In this document: one piece after another, positions 19,301 to 31,662 of the stretch | How the letters are laid out: the number at the start of each line of letters is the position of its first letter | Numbering within the stretch: the first letter of the stretch is position 1 | Program-made: the position numbers and the translations under genes | Assembly (NCBI GenBank): GCA_973895155.1 | Contig: OZ316895.1 | Location: 15,562,001 to 15,626,000 of the forward strand | DNA length: 64,000 nt | Source of the DNA: Marsupella aquatica | Taxonomy: Eukaryota > Marchantiophyta | Direction: 5' to 3' | The notes under the pieces: model-generated | The model's input: the letters and a program-made list of their open reading frames with translations, nothing else | Told to the model about the DNA's origin: nothing | Databases searched by the model: none

Positions 19301-20160
19301 ATAGCCCCAAACTCTCTTTATTATAGCCCAGAGGTGCCTTGCAAACACAAACAAGACATTGCTATATACAAGATAAGAAGGACATTCGACGATCTTCTCC
19401 AAGTGTCAATTCAGTAATGTAAGATAGTGTCAATCGCTTTACAGTACAAGTGTCAATTGACACTTGCACTCGCTCTGTAGAGTACAAGTGTCAATCACAA
19501 GCGTCCTTCAATTGTGATGGAGCCATCAAGGCGAAAAAAGTAAGTAAAGAGTATACAGAACAGGGGTACTTACAAGCCCGGGCTTACAAGTGTCAAGCAC
19601 AAAAAACAGGTACAGTCCTGACAGGGATATTTCTGGTGACAGTGGAAGCCGTTGTCCTAGTTCTCCAGTGCGCTGCCACACCCAAGAAGTGGTTGAGGAT
19701 GTGTATGAAACCCTGGGCGTACAAGAGGCCTCCACATCAGCAAATGGGTCATAAGTTTGATTTCACTTCTTGCTGACGTGTCAAATGTGAACACCGTCCT
19801 AAAAACGTGGGATGTTGTCAGTGCTTCTTCAATAACTTCCTGCACGGTTTCTGACTTTCTGACAAGTAAGATTTCCCTGTCACAGTAGTGTACATATAAC
19901 TAAGTATGGTTCCGCTATGAATAATTGAATATGGTAGGCGGTGGAATCTACGGTCATATTAATAATTGAGCCCAATTATTATTACCGATTTCCCCTAAAG
20001 AATGCCCGCAGGTTGTACTCACATAGAATGTCCGTGTGGCACACTATGCTATATTTGAGAGTTCCGAATAAAGCCCACGAAGCATTCCGATTTATGTTCT
20101 ACTACAGTAGCTTGCTTATCAGTAGATGAAGACAAATAAAAATATTGCAAGAAAAACAAA
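16363..20160. other. Intergenic, no recognised gene
   Basis: Mixed-composition intergenic DNA. The only coding hint is on the minus strand at about 17535-17365. There a short ORF begins MFVRNLFLLIVVVATTK (signal-peptide-like), continues with CSNPSWDFSEPLARSAGF, and runs into a GTATGT donor-like site. No continuing exon was recognised. Other ORFs (for example 18166-18492 and 19450-19776) show no motif. Confidence 0.35.
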
Positions 20161-20259
20161 TGTCATCTTTGGGATTCCAGTCTTTTGGGCCCTTTCACAT
20201 CCTATGGTTCTCATCTCACCCAATTTCTTGATCAGACAACCCGAGTCCCTCAAGGTGAC

Positions 20260-21190
20260 TTTGACCACCCTTGGGTTTAGTTGACCAAGTGGTGGTTGGG
20301 CAGTTCAGTCCTCCCTACTCCCAATCTCTATCCAGGGCCAACCTGTCCTTTTACACAACTTTGTCTCTTTATCCTACTAAGGGTGATCAAAGTCACCTTG
20401 AGGGAGACTGGAGCCACCCGATCACAAAAGTAGGTGCGACAAGAGCCGTTGATGTGAGGGAGCTAACCCAGGTTACTTTTCTTACCACACAAATAAAAAC
20501 AGTGACATTATGATAGATAATGCCTGTGGCTTGTCTCAGTCTTTGTTCATGAAATTGGGTATTGCAAACCAAGAGGTAGGTGGGCAGCCATATGTGCTCA
20601 AGGATTAAAAATCAGTCAAAACTACCTGATCCCTCCATAGCTTTGTAAGGGTGTGTTCTCATTTGCCATCTTTTCCACCACCTTCTTGCAAAAGGGGGTG
20701 CTGTGTTGGATGTGCACTGCCACTGGAGCAGCACAACGACTGACTCACCCTTTTCCAGAAAGGGATAGGGGCCGAAACAGTAATGATTGGAAAAATCAAC
20801 CAAAAGATACCTCAACGGGCTTGCAAGGACACCCTAAATACGGAACATGGAGAAAAGAAGGAAAGCAGCTTTGTTCTCCAAGAGAAAAATTGTGTGTGGC
20901 CAACCAAGGGGTAGGTGGATGGCCATATATGATCAATTGATTTTACCATGAATCAAAGCAAAATGCTGGCTACTTGGGCCTTGGAACATACCCTCATTGG
21001 ATTGCCTTTCTTTCTTTTTGTGATCTAAATAGGCTTGTAAAGACACCTTAGGGAAAATGAAGAACTGAAGAAAAAACAGTTCTTCCGTGACTAAATGGAG
21101 TAGGTAAGGGCTTGGGCTTGTAAAGGCAACCTATGGAAAATTGAGAAAATCAGTTCTTCCATGAGAAAAAAAAAAGTAGGTGCCTGGACT
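20260..21190. repeat. Degenerate repeated units
   Basis: The string CAACCAAG-GGTAGGTGG-GGCCATATATG near 20899 matches one near 20566. GGCTTG(C/T)AA(A/G)GACACC followed by AACAGTTCTTCC(A/G)TGA recurs near 20818, 21028 and 21115. The pattern suggests an old array of units of 100-300 bp with indels. No coding region seen. Confidence 0.5.
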
Positions 21191-22289
21191 TGTTTTTTTT
21201 GTTTTTATAGATTTTCTTTGAAAAAGGACAAGCCTCATCAATGGCATGCAAGGGGGCACAACACACCCATGCCAGAAAGAACACAGCGCAGAGGGGTGCC
21301 AAAGTGAGGGCCACGGCACCCAATGGGCTTATACGTGCAAAAACACATGGCAAATAGTGGGGGAAATGGCCCCAAAATGGCATCTTGGGTTGAGAGAAAA
21401 AAGAGTGGGCATCACATTCAGACCAAATGGCAGCTTGAGGAACCCTAATTGAGAGATTTCCCATGACACCCTGAGCATGCATTTATCCACTATATGTAGT
21501 ATGTTACAAGTAAAATCATGGAAGATTCACTTATGCATTTCCCTATATGTGGTGGCAAGTCGCATACATTTGACTCCTCATATCCCAAGCCCTCCTACTG
21601 CACTATTTAACTAGATAAGTGCATGAAATGAACTCTATGTAATTATTTTCCACTGCACTTATCAATAAATGCTTCTTGCTAATACTTTGCAATAATAGAT
21701 GAATGCATGCATGCACTTATATATTGTCATTCTGTGCTTAGATATAGTGCTCAAATTCACCCAATAGCCTGTACTAATCCATGAAATGCACTGAATGCTG
21801 TGCTTTAAGGGGGGCTCCATGACAGCTTGAACGCTGGGTCTGAGATGCAATCACAACCATTCAAATGTGTGACCAGGACAAACTTCACTTTACATAAACT
21901 TGGGGGAAAAATTTTGCAAATCCATTAGCGATCCTCCTGGTGGGTCCTTGTGGTTTCTTTCTATCTTTGTTGATGTGGTCATGGTTTTTTATTAAAAAAT
22001 TTGACCATCTCTTGAGATGATCTATGGGTGGCTTTCCAAGACCTAGGGGGCACTCGCAACTTTTTTCCACCAAAGGTAACCGGAGGCCAATTCTCGTTCC
22101 AAATTAGATGGACTCTAGACCACAAAACATTCTTAAGGTGAAGTTTAATAAATGGAATCCCTTGAATGAACAAGCCAAACTTTTGGAAATGTTTGGACCA
22201 CCTTTGGAGATGGTCTCTATTTCTAGAAAAAATAGACACTCCAGCTCAGCATTTCCTCGGTCCCACTCTAGTAGTAGATACCATCCCTG

Positions 22290-22770
22290 AATGGGCCAAG
22301 AGTTCTTGTAAAGCCAACGTCAGCACTTCCACTCAGACTGAATAAAAAGAAGGAATGGGGCCCTCCCCTCTTGTGTTTCTTTCCCTTTATTGGATTGCTT
22401 TGTCTTTGGGACCCTATCTCCAAGTTTGGTGTTTGTGCTTTTTGGCACTTTGATATATAATGGGCCCCCACCTCTTTGTAAAGCTACCCTCGATTATTAT
22501 ACTATACATATTTAATCCCGTTCCCAAAGGAATAAAAAGAAGGAATGGGCTCCACTTTCCGTAAAGCCACACTGATGTGCTCTATCTACATAGCATGGTC
22601 CATTTCTACTCAGGATCTTGCATGTGGTTTTTCCAAACCTGACACGTTTTGGCTGACAAATCAGCTTTAATAATATATATACACTACACAAAGAGCAAAC
22701 AACCCCATGGTGCATGCATTGGACCTCACGTTTGCACTCCCAAAGAGCAAAAGGGCAGAAAGCCCTACGG
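22290..22770. repeat. Degenerate array and retroposon-like 3' end
   Basis: Repeats of AATAAAAAGAAGGAATGGG and of GTAAAGCC occur near 22307, 22480 and 22560. The part 22365-22470 (TTGGATTGCTTTG, then TTTTTGGCACTTTGATATATA) resembles 58636-58715 in the same orientation. That fits a shared 3' end of a LINE or SINE family. Confidence 0.5.
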
Positions 22771-22772
22771 CT

Positions 22773-23052
22773 TTGCAATTTAGCTTTAGCGTATCTAAAC
22801 TCTGCCAAAGTGCAAAAGTGCAAAAAAGTGCCGTAGTGTTTATGCGATGGGTGAAGAGTGACACCATATCAATGTGCCCTCCGAGTTCTCGTAAAGCCCT
22901 ACAACCTCACGTGTTGCAATGGCTTGCAATTTAGCTCTAGCGTATCTAAACTCTGCCAAAGTGCAAAAAGTGCAAAAAAGTGGCGTAGTGTTTATGCGAT
23001 GGGTGAAGAGTGACACCATATCAATGTGCCCTCCGAGTTCTTGTAAAGCCCC
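22773..23052. repeat. ~151-bp tandem duplication upstream of the F-box gene
   Basis: Two units of about 151 bp start at TTGCAATTTAGC (22773 and 22924). They share the whole of GTATCTAAACTCTGCC, GTGTTTATGCGATGGG and CACCATATCAATGTGCCCTC with only a few changes. High identity means a recent event. They lie 470-750 bp upstream of the F-box start codon and could affect its promoter. Confidence 0.9.
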
Positions 23053-23143
23053 CTCCCCCCCTTCCCACCTCCCTTAGACACGGTGGAGTGTGGTGAGATG
23101 TGAGAAGCTTGCCGAGCAGAAAACACTGCCAGGTCCAGTACTG

Positions 23144-23146
<3 letters not shown>

Positions 23147-23176
<30 letters not shown>
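23147..23176. repeat. (AG)15 microsatellite
   Basis: A perfect AG run about 350 bp upstream of the F-box start codon, probably in the promoter or leader. GA/CT runs are common in plant core promoters. Confidence 0.95.
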
Positions 23177-23178
<2 letters not shown>

Positions 23179-23522
23179 GGTACAACGCCTCGTAAATCTC
23201 GCAAGATGTCAGGAAGTTGGTGGTGTGGCATGGATTCGTTGCAGTGAAAACATGTCCTCGATTTCGGTGCGAATGGTGCCGCACCAGAACAACGAGCGCC
23301 AGGACCGTTTCGGTGAGCGAGAGCTCTGCGTGATGATGTTGGTGGTTTAGGGATTGTTCCGATCGGTCCGTTGGAGTTGGGTGTTTTCCATTTTAGGTTT
23401 TTGGTCCGACTTGTGGTTCTCGTATTGTGGTGTGGAGGAAGGATTTACGAAGTTGTTGCATCTCGAGGAGGAAGAGGAGTCGCCATCGACGTCGTTCGGA
23501 CGAGCGGAGCGGGAAGGATTGA

Positions 23523-24728
23523 ATGGTGGTGCCAGGTATGGCTGCTGCTGAGCCGGTCTCAGGACGGGATGGTGGTGGTGCTACTGCTACAGAGCGAGAC
23601 GGAGAGCATGGGGCGATCACTCTCAATGATGATCTAGTGTTCGAAGTGCTGAGGCGAGTCGATCCTGTGACCCTCGCAACGGCCAGTTGTGTGAACTCCG
23701 ATTTTCGGCACATGGCTGCCAATGAAGTGCTGTGGGAGAAGCTGTGCAACAAGCGGTGGCCTTCAACTAGGGATGCCGATGTGAAATCGATTCTGTCAAA
23801 CGTAGGAGGATTTAAGAAGTTGTATGCGGAGTGCTACCCTCTGATCGTGAACAGGGAGCTGCCAGTGCTGAGGGAGGAGGATGAGTTCGTGTCGGAGGAT
23901 TGTGATCTGTGGTGGGAGGACGATGATGACCTGGATGAACAGGAAGCGTCCGACCTCTCCCCGTCTAACCTCATCTCCATCGTGGATGTTATCTACAAGG
24001 AAAAGTCTGTATTTTCGAGAACTGTGGAAGGGATTCCAGGGGCGGACGACTTTCTGGGGTGGTTTTCTAATTGCCCGTTTCGCATCGATCTACTTAAATC
24101 GCCCGAGGAGGAGGACGAGCGGTGGGATTACGAGAATCAAAATGCCGTATTAGTCGAGGATGATTTGCCGTCCATCACGTCTGTGGAAAAGGAGCGAAAG
24201 GATGGGAAGTTCTGGAAGGCGCTCTGGGATAACATGAGGGTCAGCTGGATCTTGATCAACAAGAAAACGAAGCAGATGGCCAATTTAACAAGCTGGAAGC
24301 CTTTGGGAGGGTTGCGGCACTGGCCGTGTGACGAGGACTATCTCATTCGATTCGGATCCATTCTTCCTGCTAATCGGGACTCTCTATGCAGCGCTGTGCA
24401 ATGTAACATCGTCATGAAGTGCAGATTCGCCAATGTAGGCGAGGGGGAAAATGTAAGGACCACTCTCAGACTGACGGAGCTGAGCATGCAACTTGAAGAT
24501 ATGGGGGGCGCTCATGTCAATGGCAAGGACAGTCTAGCCATACTTCACAGGGCGTTGAGCTGTCCTAAGAGTAGAAATCATGCTGATGTGCTGGATTCGT
24601 ATCACCAGTATCTCAAAGTCCAAAGCGAATTGAAGGAGAAGAAAATTAGACACGAGGGCCGTCTCGACACTGCTGCAGTTGTCAGTGGCATTAGTGTATT
24701 TTTGTTCGTGTGTTACTTTATCATCTAG
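23523..24728 (+). CDS. F-box protein (At2g27310-like)
   Basis: An intact 401-residue, single-exon ORF. The F-box is at about residues 33-80 (ITLNDDLVFEVLRRVDPVTL, then WEKLCNKRWPSTRD). This module binds SKP1 in SCF ubiquitin ligases and would target a substrate for ubiquitination. After an acidic stretch (about 117-140), the body follows the order I know from plant At2g27310/At2g36090-type F-box proteins. It has VDVIYKEKSVFSRTVEG, a G-W-F-x-C-P-F-R-I-D-L segment, W-I-L-I (about 240), H-W-P-C, and the L-S-M-Q-L-E-D-M-x-G-x-x-x-x-G-K-D-S-L motif. Residues 383-401 are hydrophobic (AAVVSGISVFLFVCYFII), which suggests a C-terminal membrane tail. The ATG at 23523 is used; one at 23538 is an alternative. 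No substrate can be inferred. Confidence 0.92.
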   Translation: MVVPGMAAAEPVSGRDGGGATATERDGEHGAITLNDDLVFEVLRRVDPVTLATASCVNSDFRHMAANEVLWEKLCNKRWPSTRDADVKSILSNVGGFKKLYAECYPLIVNRELPVLREEDEFVSEDCDLWWEDDDDLDEQEASDLSPSNLISIVDVIYKEKSVFSRTVEGIPGADDFLGWFSNCPFRIDLLKSPEEEDERWDYENQNAVLVEDDLPSITSVEKERKDGKFWKALWDNMRVSWILINKKTKQMANLTSWKPLGGLRHWPCDEDYLIRFGSILPANRDSLCSAVQCNIVMKCRFANVGEGENVRTTLRLTELSMQLEDMGGAHVNGKDSLAILHRALSCPKSRNHADVLDSYHQYLKVQSELKEKKIRHEGRLDTAAVVSGISVFLFVCYFII

Positions 24729-27650
24729 GATAAAGCTTACTAACAATTCAGGTCGACTCCTAGTTTCGAATGTGCTTGTTGTATATACTGTAGATAGAAT
24801 CGCATCCAGCGATTTCGATGAAAACCATTCATAATCAGGCATGGGCCACAGTTTGTAGAGTGTCCCTTATACTCAAATCTAGTGCCTTTCATATGGTATC
24901 GTACACATCAATTTCTGGTTCACTGGTGTGATTCAGCTTTTGTTCAAGTTCCTTGTCTCGCTTGTTTACATTTCAAGTTTTTTTTTCTCTGAGTATTCTT
25001 TGGTTCTCACAGAGAATGTAATCATTTGCCTTGCTTCGTGGCGACGTCTGCCTGCTTAGTAGGTGCAATTGGGTGTGGCACAGTATGGGAAATACAGTGC
25101 AGAACTTTGAGTTATAGAACTCTCTGCAAATGGGAAATTAAGTGTAGAATTGAATCGGGCATGTGCAGCCGCTTCTCCATAAATCGTGCTTTATGGACAT
25201 GCAAGAGTTCTCGAGGCACATTCAAAACGTATTGTGGCCCCACTTTTGCAGCTCGTGATCGAGTTGAGGTTAATTCAGCAAATAGCGTTCCACTATACTT
25301 CAGCTTGTTATCTTCACACAAACGATGGAATTGCAACAGTTCATTGGCTGCTCTGGATGCCTGCCGCTGTTTCATCTACAAGTTGTTCATCAAAAAGTGC
25401 TGCACTAAAAATGCAGCTGTCAAAGATTGGGCTGGTTGTCAACTCTTGCTTCTAACGGTTGATGACGTGATATATCTCTTCAAGGTGAATGAACTCTATG
25501 CACCGGATCCCTCTACTGCTCCCAGAAGAGCTACTTCAATTCTCTCAATGGTTTTCTTGCTCTAGATTTTTGCACATCGTGTCCTCGTCTCGTGAGGATG
25601 CGTTTTCCGAATCTTCAGTACAACCTTGAATGTTCTGTTTCACGCGCAAGTCCGAAGAAGATTTTTCGCACGGCTTCGTTCCGTTAGATTCTTATTTAGC
25701 CAATGCTCTCCTCGTATGGGTGGTGTTCCTCCCATACGGTAGTTTTTGATGACGGTAGTTGTCAATCATAACCCCATTACTTCGATGGCTTTCTCTTATA
25801 TTGTTACTTCTGATTCATGTATCCCTCGTGCTCCTATATCGTGTGGTGTTATTAGCCGAGTCTTCAGGTCCCGTACAATTAAAGTAGCGTGCGATCAAAA
25901 TGGTCTCTACTTTCCTCAAACTTGGGTGTCAACAAATGTTCTCCAAATAAAGCACGATACTAGGCGTTATAATCTTGAAGAATTGTTGTTCCCCACTTCA
26001 TCAACGCAATCAGGGTAATGGGAACACCTCAGGGTGGGACATCTGAAACGAGAGCAATTAACACATTACAGCTTACTAATGTATCACACTTCTTGAGTCC
26101 CCAATGTGCACAGCTCAAGGTATGTGCATGAACTGCACCAGCTAAAGAAAATTATCTATGTCGGTTGTACATTCTCATCATGACAGGGTAAAATCGTCCC
26201 TCTGAAAAGAAAGACAATGGTGCATCTGCATTTGATTGCATTGATGCAAGCGGCGTTCACGAAATTGCAAACTAATAATGTCCTCCTCATGGCAAGGATT
26301 CAAGTAAGGTGCCGCACACAATGGAGCTGACAACAGTCTTCCAGAATAGTCTCGAAGAACCATGCGATGGCGGTAAGAGTTGGACGACAATGGTCCTCTA
26401 GACCATGACTTCAAAATTTGTCGACCTACGGCATCCGATTATTTGCCCTTCCTCGAGACATATCAAAACGGGCAATTTCAATGGCTCACGGAAAGAAGAC
26501 TGCAAAAATTAGAGTTTAGCCCCTTTCTTCCTTTCTTTCAGTTCACTTGGAAGTCAGTCTTCTTCCCTAAGGTTATCATGGAATTCAATCAGCAATTGAC
26601 AAAACCTCAGGCATCTTTGAAAAGTCCTGTGACATGACTTCCTGGAGCCTGTTGCCCACTCTTGAGTTTGGTGTCTCTGTACGAATCTGTGGGTAGGAAA
26701 GGTTAGTAATCATCATTCTAAGCAAGAAAGCCTTCGCATTCCAGAGCACTATGTGACAGTGGTAATTCAAGTTAGTCACACTCGTACACATATCTAAGCT
26801 TGTAAAATGACGAACGTAATGGTATGTGGTTTAGTGCCCTAGATCAAGTGCGCCGATGAAGCAATCGAATCGAATTTGTTCTTGAATATGGCGTCTAGCA
26901 TTGGGCAGAATTTCACAGACTATTTCCTGTATCAAATCATGTGGGCTAATCTCTAGACCACCCGAGAAACTTTTCCGAATTCAACGACAAATACTTCTGG
27001 ACCTGAAACACAGGTGAGCTACTAACCCTGAGCAATAAAATTGGACAGAAAGGTATTCTCGAATGACGGTCGACGGGGAAATGGCAGTGGCGCTTTTCAC
27101 CTTGACCTCCCAAGTGTCGGAGCAATTCACCTTCCATCCCTCATTCTGGCAATTTTCATTTTGACTTCCTGGTGCAGTTATTTTGTTCTTCCTTTACTCA
27201 TTTCTGGCATTTTCTATCGCGGTCGTCATGTACCACAACGATGTTCGTCCGCTTTCATTCAGACTGGTGCCTTGGATTCACGAGAACAAGCTTCATCCAA
27301 GGAACTCATAAGAGAGTTTAAATTGAAAGAACGGAACAGCATAAGAGCTATCAATGAATTAGAGACATGACTCCAGCGAAGAAGTCAAACCTGGGGATAT
27401 GACTAGTCAACATCGTGACCATGCTCTCTAGGGTGTGACCAGCGAAGGCACCTCTATGCATTAGGATACCATGTGGGCGTCTTAAGTCCTGGTTCACAAA
27501 CTCACCGGTCCTACACCTTACGTCTGATGCGAGATTGTTTAAGCGCGCTGCCCATTTCAAGTTGACAATGAGGTGCGATTGACCTTTGAAGGATTCATTG
27601 CAGCTATGGGTCATGGAGGAGTACTTCGAGGAATCTAAGATTGGAGATCT
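24729..27650. other. Intergenic, no recognised gene
   Basis: The first part holds the F-box 3' UTR. An ORF of 179 residues (25026-25565, plus) has many Cys but no family resemblance and no splice or composition support. Nothing else was recognised. Confidence 0.4.
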
Positions 27651-27669
27651 CTAGACTTTCTCCAAAGAT

Positions 27670-29065
27670 CATCTGTCAAGCGATCACTCTACACGATTGT
27701 GCCCTACATTCCTACAGCAATGGAACTCGGAAGACCGCAAATAGAAGATTGACGTATCATCAAGAGAATGTGGTCTGATGCCATGGCCGCGGCTGCGGGA
27801 TCCCTGAGCAACCAGGGGCTAATCTCAACAAACAAATTCGTCTGGTACAGTAGGTAGAGGTATTTCAATAAAACGGTTGTCAATTCACCTCAGAGGGAGA
27901 AGACACACTAGGTGTCAGCGCGCTTTTCCTCCAAGCGCGGAATCGTCTGTCAAGCGATCACTTCTACAAGATCGTGCCCAAGATTCCTACAAAAATGGAA
28001 CTCGGAATACGGCAAACAGAATGGAGCTGTGTAATCAGGAGACTATGGTATGATGCTATGGCCGCGGCAGGGGGATCCTTGAGCAAAACCCCAACTAATC
28101 TCAACAAGCGAATGAAGGTCATTTTCGACTACCAGCTAGAATTACTCGAACAAACAGTTGTGGCATGACCTCAATACAGGTGACAACGAGCTTTTTATGG
28201 AATTAGTTCCTGGACCCCTTGAACTCCTGAAAGTCCACCTTCCCATGAAAGTCCACCTTCCCATTCATTGACTCCCTTATCATTTCTTGACAGTTCTTAT
28301 AACTATGTACTTCTTTCAACTATGTCCTTCTTTCATGCCCAGGCTCTTCAATACCATCTGCACGTAGATAGGCCCATACTGAACCCTGCTAAGCTTGCTT
28401 CTATTTAGTTCTCTCATGCCTCATGCATTGGACAATCTAATAGTAGCGAGAGGCATCACCGAGTTAGGAACTGTAATGATAACGCCATGGAAAGGAGTGT
28501 TGAGTGATCCAACATACAATCATGTCCACTTCTTCTTTCGTGGCAGCAGAAGGTCGAGAAAATTGTCACGATTACTTTGTCATCGGATCAACTTGCCGAG
28601 AAAGATTTTGTTATTATTCAATTGAAACACAATTCAGAATGCGGGTGGGCAGAGGTTACTCAGGGTAAAAAACATGGAAAGTGGGCCTCCTACTAATTGA
28701 ACAGTCTGTTACCTAGGGTAAATAAAATGGTTAGTTTTCAAACATGTTTACATCAAGGTTTACGGCATGGCGTCCTCAATTTTACCAAAATCCTGCCACA
28801 AACACGAACGGTGAAGTAATTTTATTTTGTAAACCAATTCATACCTGTTTGGAGAGTGTCATGATGATGTGGGATGTTGTGGAGTCTCGAATTTTGGAAG
28901 GGACCTCTAGTGGGGTCCGTAAAGAGCGAAATCAACTGTCAAGCGATCACTTCTACACCATTGTGCCCTAGATTCCTAGAGGATGGAGGTTGGAAGACCG
29001 CCAATAGAATAGACCTACGTGATCAAGAGAATATGGTCCGATGCATAGCCATGCGGGATCCTTGA
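27670..29065. repeat. Three-copy dispersed repeat with coding look
   Basis: Diverged copies of about 130-200 bp begin at CTGTCAAGCGATCACTTCTAC near 27673, 27947 and 28937. They share TGTGCCCTAGATTCCTA, GGAACTCGGAAGACCGCAAA and ATGCCATGGCCGCGG. The middle copy is the most open (27974-28168, ending in a stop after LLEQTVVA) and reads IRRLWYDAMAAAGGSLSKTP. The family is not recognised. It may be a fragment of a transposon-captured gene spread by local duplication. Confidence 0.6.
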
Positions 29066-29129
29066 GCAAAACCTGAGCTGCTAATCTCCACAAATGCTAA
29101 GCGAGAAGATATTTCAACAGACCATTGTC

Positions 29130-29480
29130 ACTATTAAGCATAGACGACATTCGCAACGGCAAGCCCATGAACCATCCAACGCACAAGAGTCGACACAGAG
29201 AGATATGTGGTTCACCTCCACATGAGGCTAAGTCCACGGGAACACACAAGAGCTTTACTGCACTCTAGGCCGACCGGCCATACTAAACATCCACAGCACA
29301 AGCTCTCCCTATCTCTCAACTAGCTCCGTAATAATGAGCCTAAGTTCCATTAGGGGCTGGTTTCAGCCCTGGCTATATACACAACTGCACAACCGCTAAC
29401 ATTAGCTAAGTCCTAACCCGAGTTAAACTAACTGTGGTTAGCTCATGAGTCACAAGACTAGAGCAATATCTAACAGTCAC
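29130..29480. mobile_element. Possible solo LTR or LTR fragment
   Basis: The string GACACAGAGAGATATGTGGTTCACCTC followed by CTAAGTCCACGGGA resembles the common 'gtggttcacc ... ctacgtccacgggg' block of plant Ty1-copia LTRs. A TATA-like GGCTATATACACAAC and a terminal CTAACAGTC follow. The ends and a target duplication were not found, so this rests on local resemblance only. Confidence 0.35.
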
Positions 29481-29768
29481 TACACTTCATGATGAGACAA
29501 TAGTCAACAGCGCATAAATTCGAGAAAGGATGCTCGATCAAAGTCAAGAAGAGAGAGTGGAGCCTGGAGTGGAACAAACAACAATCACCTTGCCTCATCA
29601 CAGTCAGACACAGAGGAGTCGACATCACGTAAATTCGACAAAGGATGCTCAACCAAAGTCATGAGCAGAGACTGATGAGCCAACTATAGTAGACTTGGTG
29701 GCTAGGCTTTTAGAGTGAAGACTCTAGAACTCCATGGTACACCATGTGAATAAGAAAACTTATGACTA

Positions 29769-29897
29769 TAATATATGTCAAATGATAATTGTCAATTAGA
29801 GCCCTATGCCAGTAATATATGTCAAATGATAATTATCAATTAGAGCCCCCTGCCAGTAATATATGTCAAATGATAATTATCAGTTACAGCCCTATGC
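29769..29897. repeat. 44-bp tandem repeat, three units
   Basis: TAATATATGTCAAATGATAATT[G/A]TCA[A/G]TTA[G/C]AGCCC recurs at 29769, 29813 and 29857. Units 2 and 3 contain the 12-bp palindrome TGATAATTATCA. It is unrelated in sequence to the CGATAAATTTATCG family except for the shared GATAA half. Confidence 0.9.
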
Positions 29898-30599
29898 CCG
29901 TGCTTTGCACTCTGCAAGGAGGGCCGGGGCATTATGGGGGCAAATCAAGAAGAAATGTGTGCATCGCTGCAGCAGGGCCGAAGTGAAGTGGAGACATAGA
30001 GTGGAGGGGCGAGGCTGGACCTGCTTGGCTGCTCCCTGCCATAATGTCAATGCATCGGGAATCATCGCTGTCGGGACGAAGGCATCGGTGGGAGGCTGGG
30101 AGCATTTAAGAATGGATAAGGTCGAGGGGGGAGGCATAATGAATGCACGGAGTGGAGGTTACAATGTGAGGCCAGTATTGAAGATTGTACTGTCGGGCGT
30201 GGGACATAACCTGGACAGAGAGGAAGAGGAGGGGCTGATGCAAGGCGATTTAAGAGGGTATTGTCGGGCATGAGAACCCTGGCAAGTGAATGGGAAGGAT
30301 ACAAAAAATTTGATGCTTATATCTAACGGTCAGTTTTGATTACCGACATTGAAATTTATAATGGGACGAAGGACTAAATTGGTGACATTAGCTATTATAG
30401 TGCTAGATGCTTTTTGGTTAGGATTTTTATTTACATTCAGAAAGGTACTCTATGTCCCACCATAACATCTGAGCATAGAAACATGAATGTATATATAGAG
30501 GAGTCGGGGCTAGTACTTATAATCATTAAATTAGGACCCCAATATTCCCCTTGCTGGTAATCACACATCAAAATATGTGGCTGCATTCATTGATTGAAA

Positions 30600-30726
30600 A
30601 TTAAAAACTAGGATTATCACGGTATGCAAGGGTGTCATACATAGTATATGTCATATTTTGATATTAAAAACTAGTATTATCACGGTATGCAAGGGTGTCA
30701 TATATAATATATGTCATATTTTGATG
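30600..30726. repeat. 63-bp tandem duplication
   Basis: Two copies starting TTAAAAACTAG[G/T]ATTATCACGG at 30601 and 30664, both ending ATGTCATATTTTGAT. Nearly identical. Confidence 0.9.
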
Positions 30727-31662
30727 TGTAGTTAACGAGACCCCAATATTTCCACAAACCACAAAAATATGAAACACGGAATGTCCAACATGGAGGTCCA
30801 TCCAGGTTTCACTTTCTTGAAAGGGGGGACCATAGTCAACAATAAATGAATTCCCAGGAACAGAATAGCTCATGCATCGAAACCAAATCACATAAAGCAA
30901 AGTCAATGAAGTCAGCGTTCCAGACAGAAACAATTAATTTTAAAACATGACTTGTGGATAGATAGATAGAATTGCACTTTTTCAGCCCCTGCCATGCTGA
31001 CGCCGTCGTCCGAACGGCCGTCCTTGGTTGCTGTAAACGAGGACACTACAGCCATGGATGACCTTGGCCTCATCCATGAAACCTTAACCCCAATTGTTTC
31101 AAAATTCAACCCGAGCCATCGATTAAATAGAAAATGAAGGAGACTCTTTGGGCCTGGAGCCAAAGTTTTTGTAAGTGCCCAAATTTCGCCTTCCCCACCT
31201 CCGACAAACGTTGACCAGATTTTTGGGTTTCAATTGGGGGAATATCTTCTTGGCGAATTTGAACCAAAGGAGCACCCTAGAACCTTGGCTGCTAACTGTG
31301 CAGATGAGGTTTTGGTCATTTTAATACTCAACCATTCACGCAAGCATTAGCCATTTCAGCGAGTCCATTCAGAAAAAGTAGCCAAGATCTAATGGTGCAA
31401 TCATTAGCCGTTCAGCGAGTCCTTTCAAACAAATTTGCCACACAATTGCACGGTCTAGATTTAATGTCAATATAAGAAAAGTACTCAAATAGCCAGTGGT
31501 GCCAAAATGAAAAGTACCATACGAAATCCTCCAAAAACACCCTGGTTCCATTAGACTGTTTCCCACCAATTCATAGGTCCTATGAACCACAATCTGATTG
31601 ATATATTCAAATCTAGGGATATTTAATGGCAAACAAATCAATAAACTTTAAATAGCAATTGA

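Noticed and set aside
25026-25565. 179-residue Cys-containing ORF after the F-box gene
   Set aside because: No recognised domain, no codon or splice support, and all three plus frames nearby are partly open.
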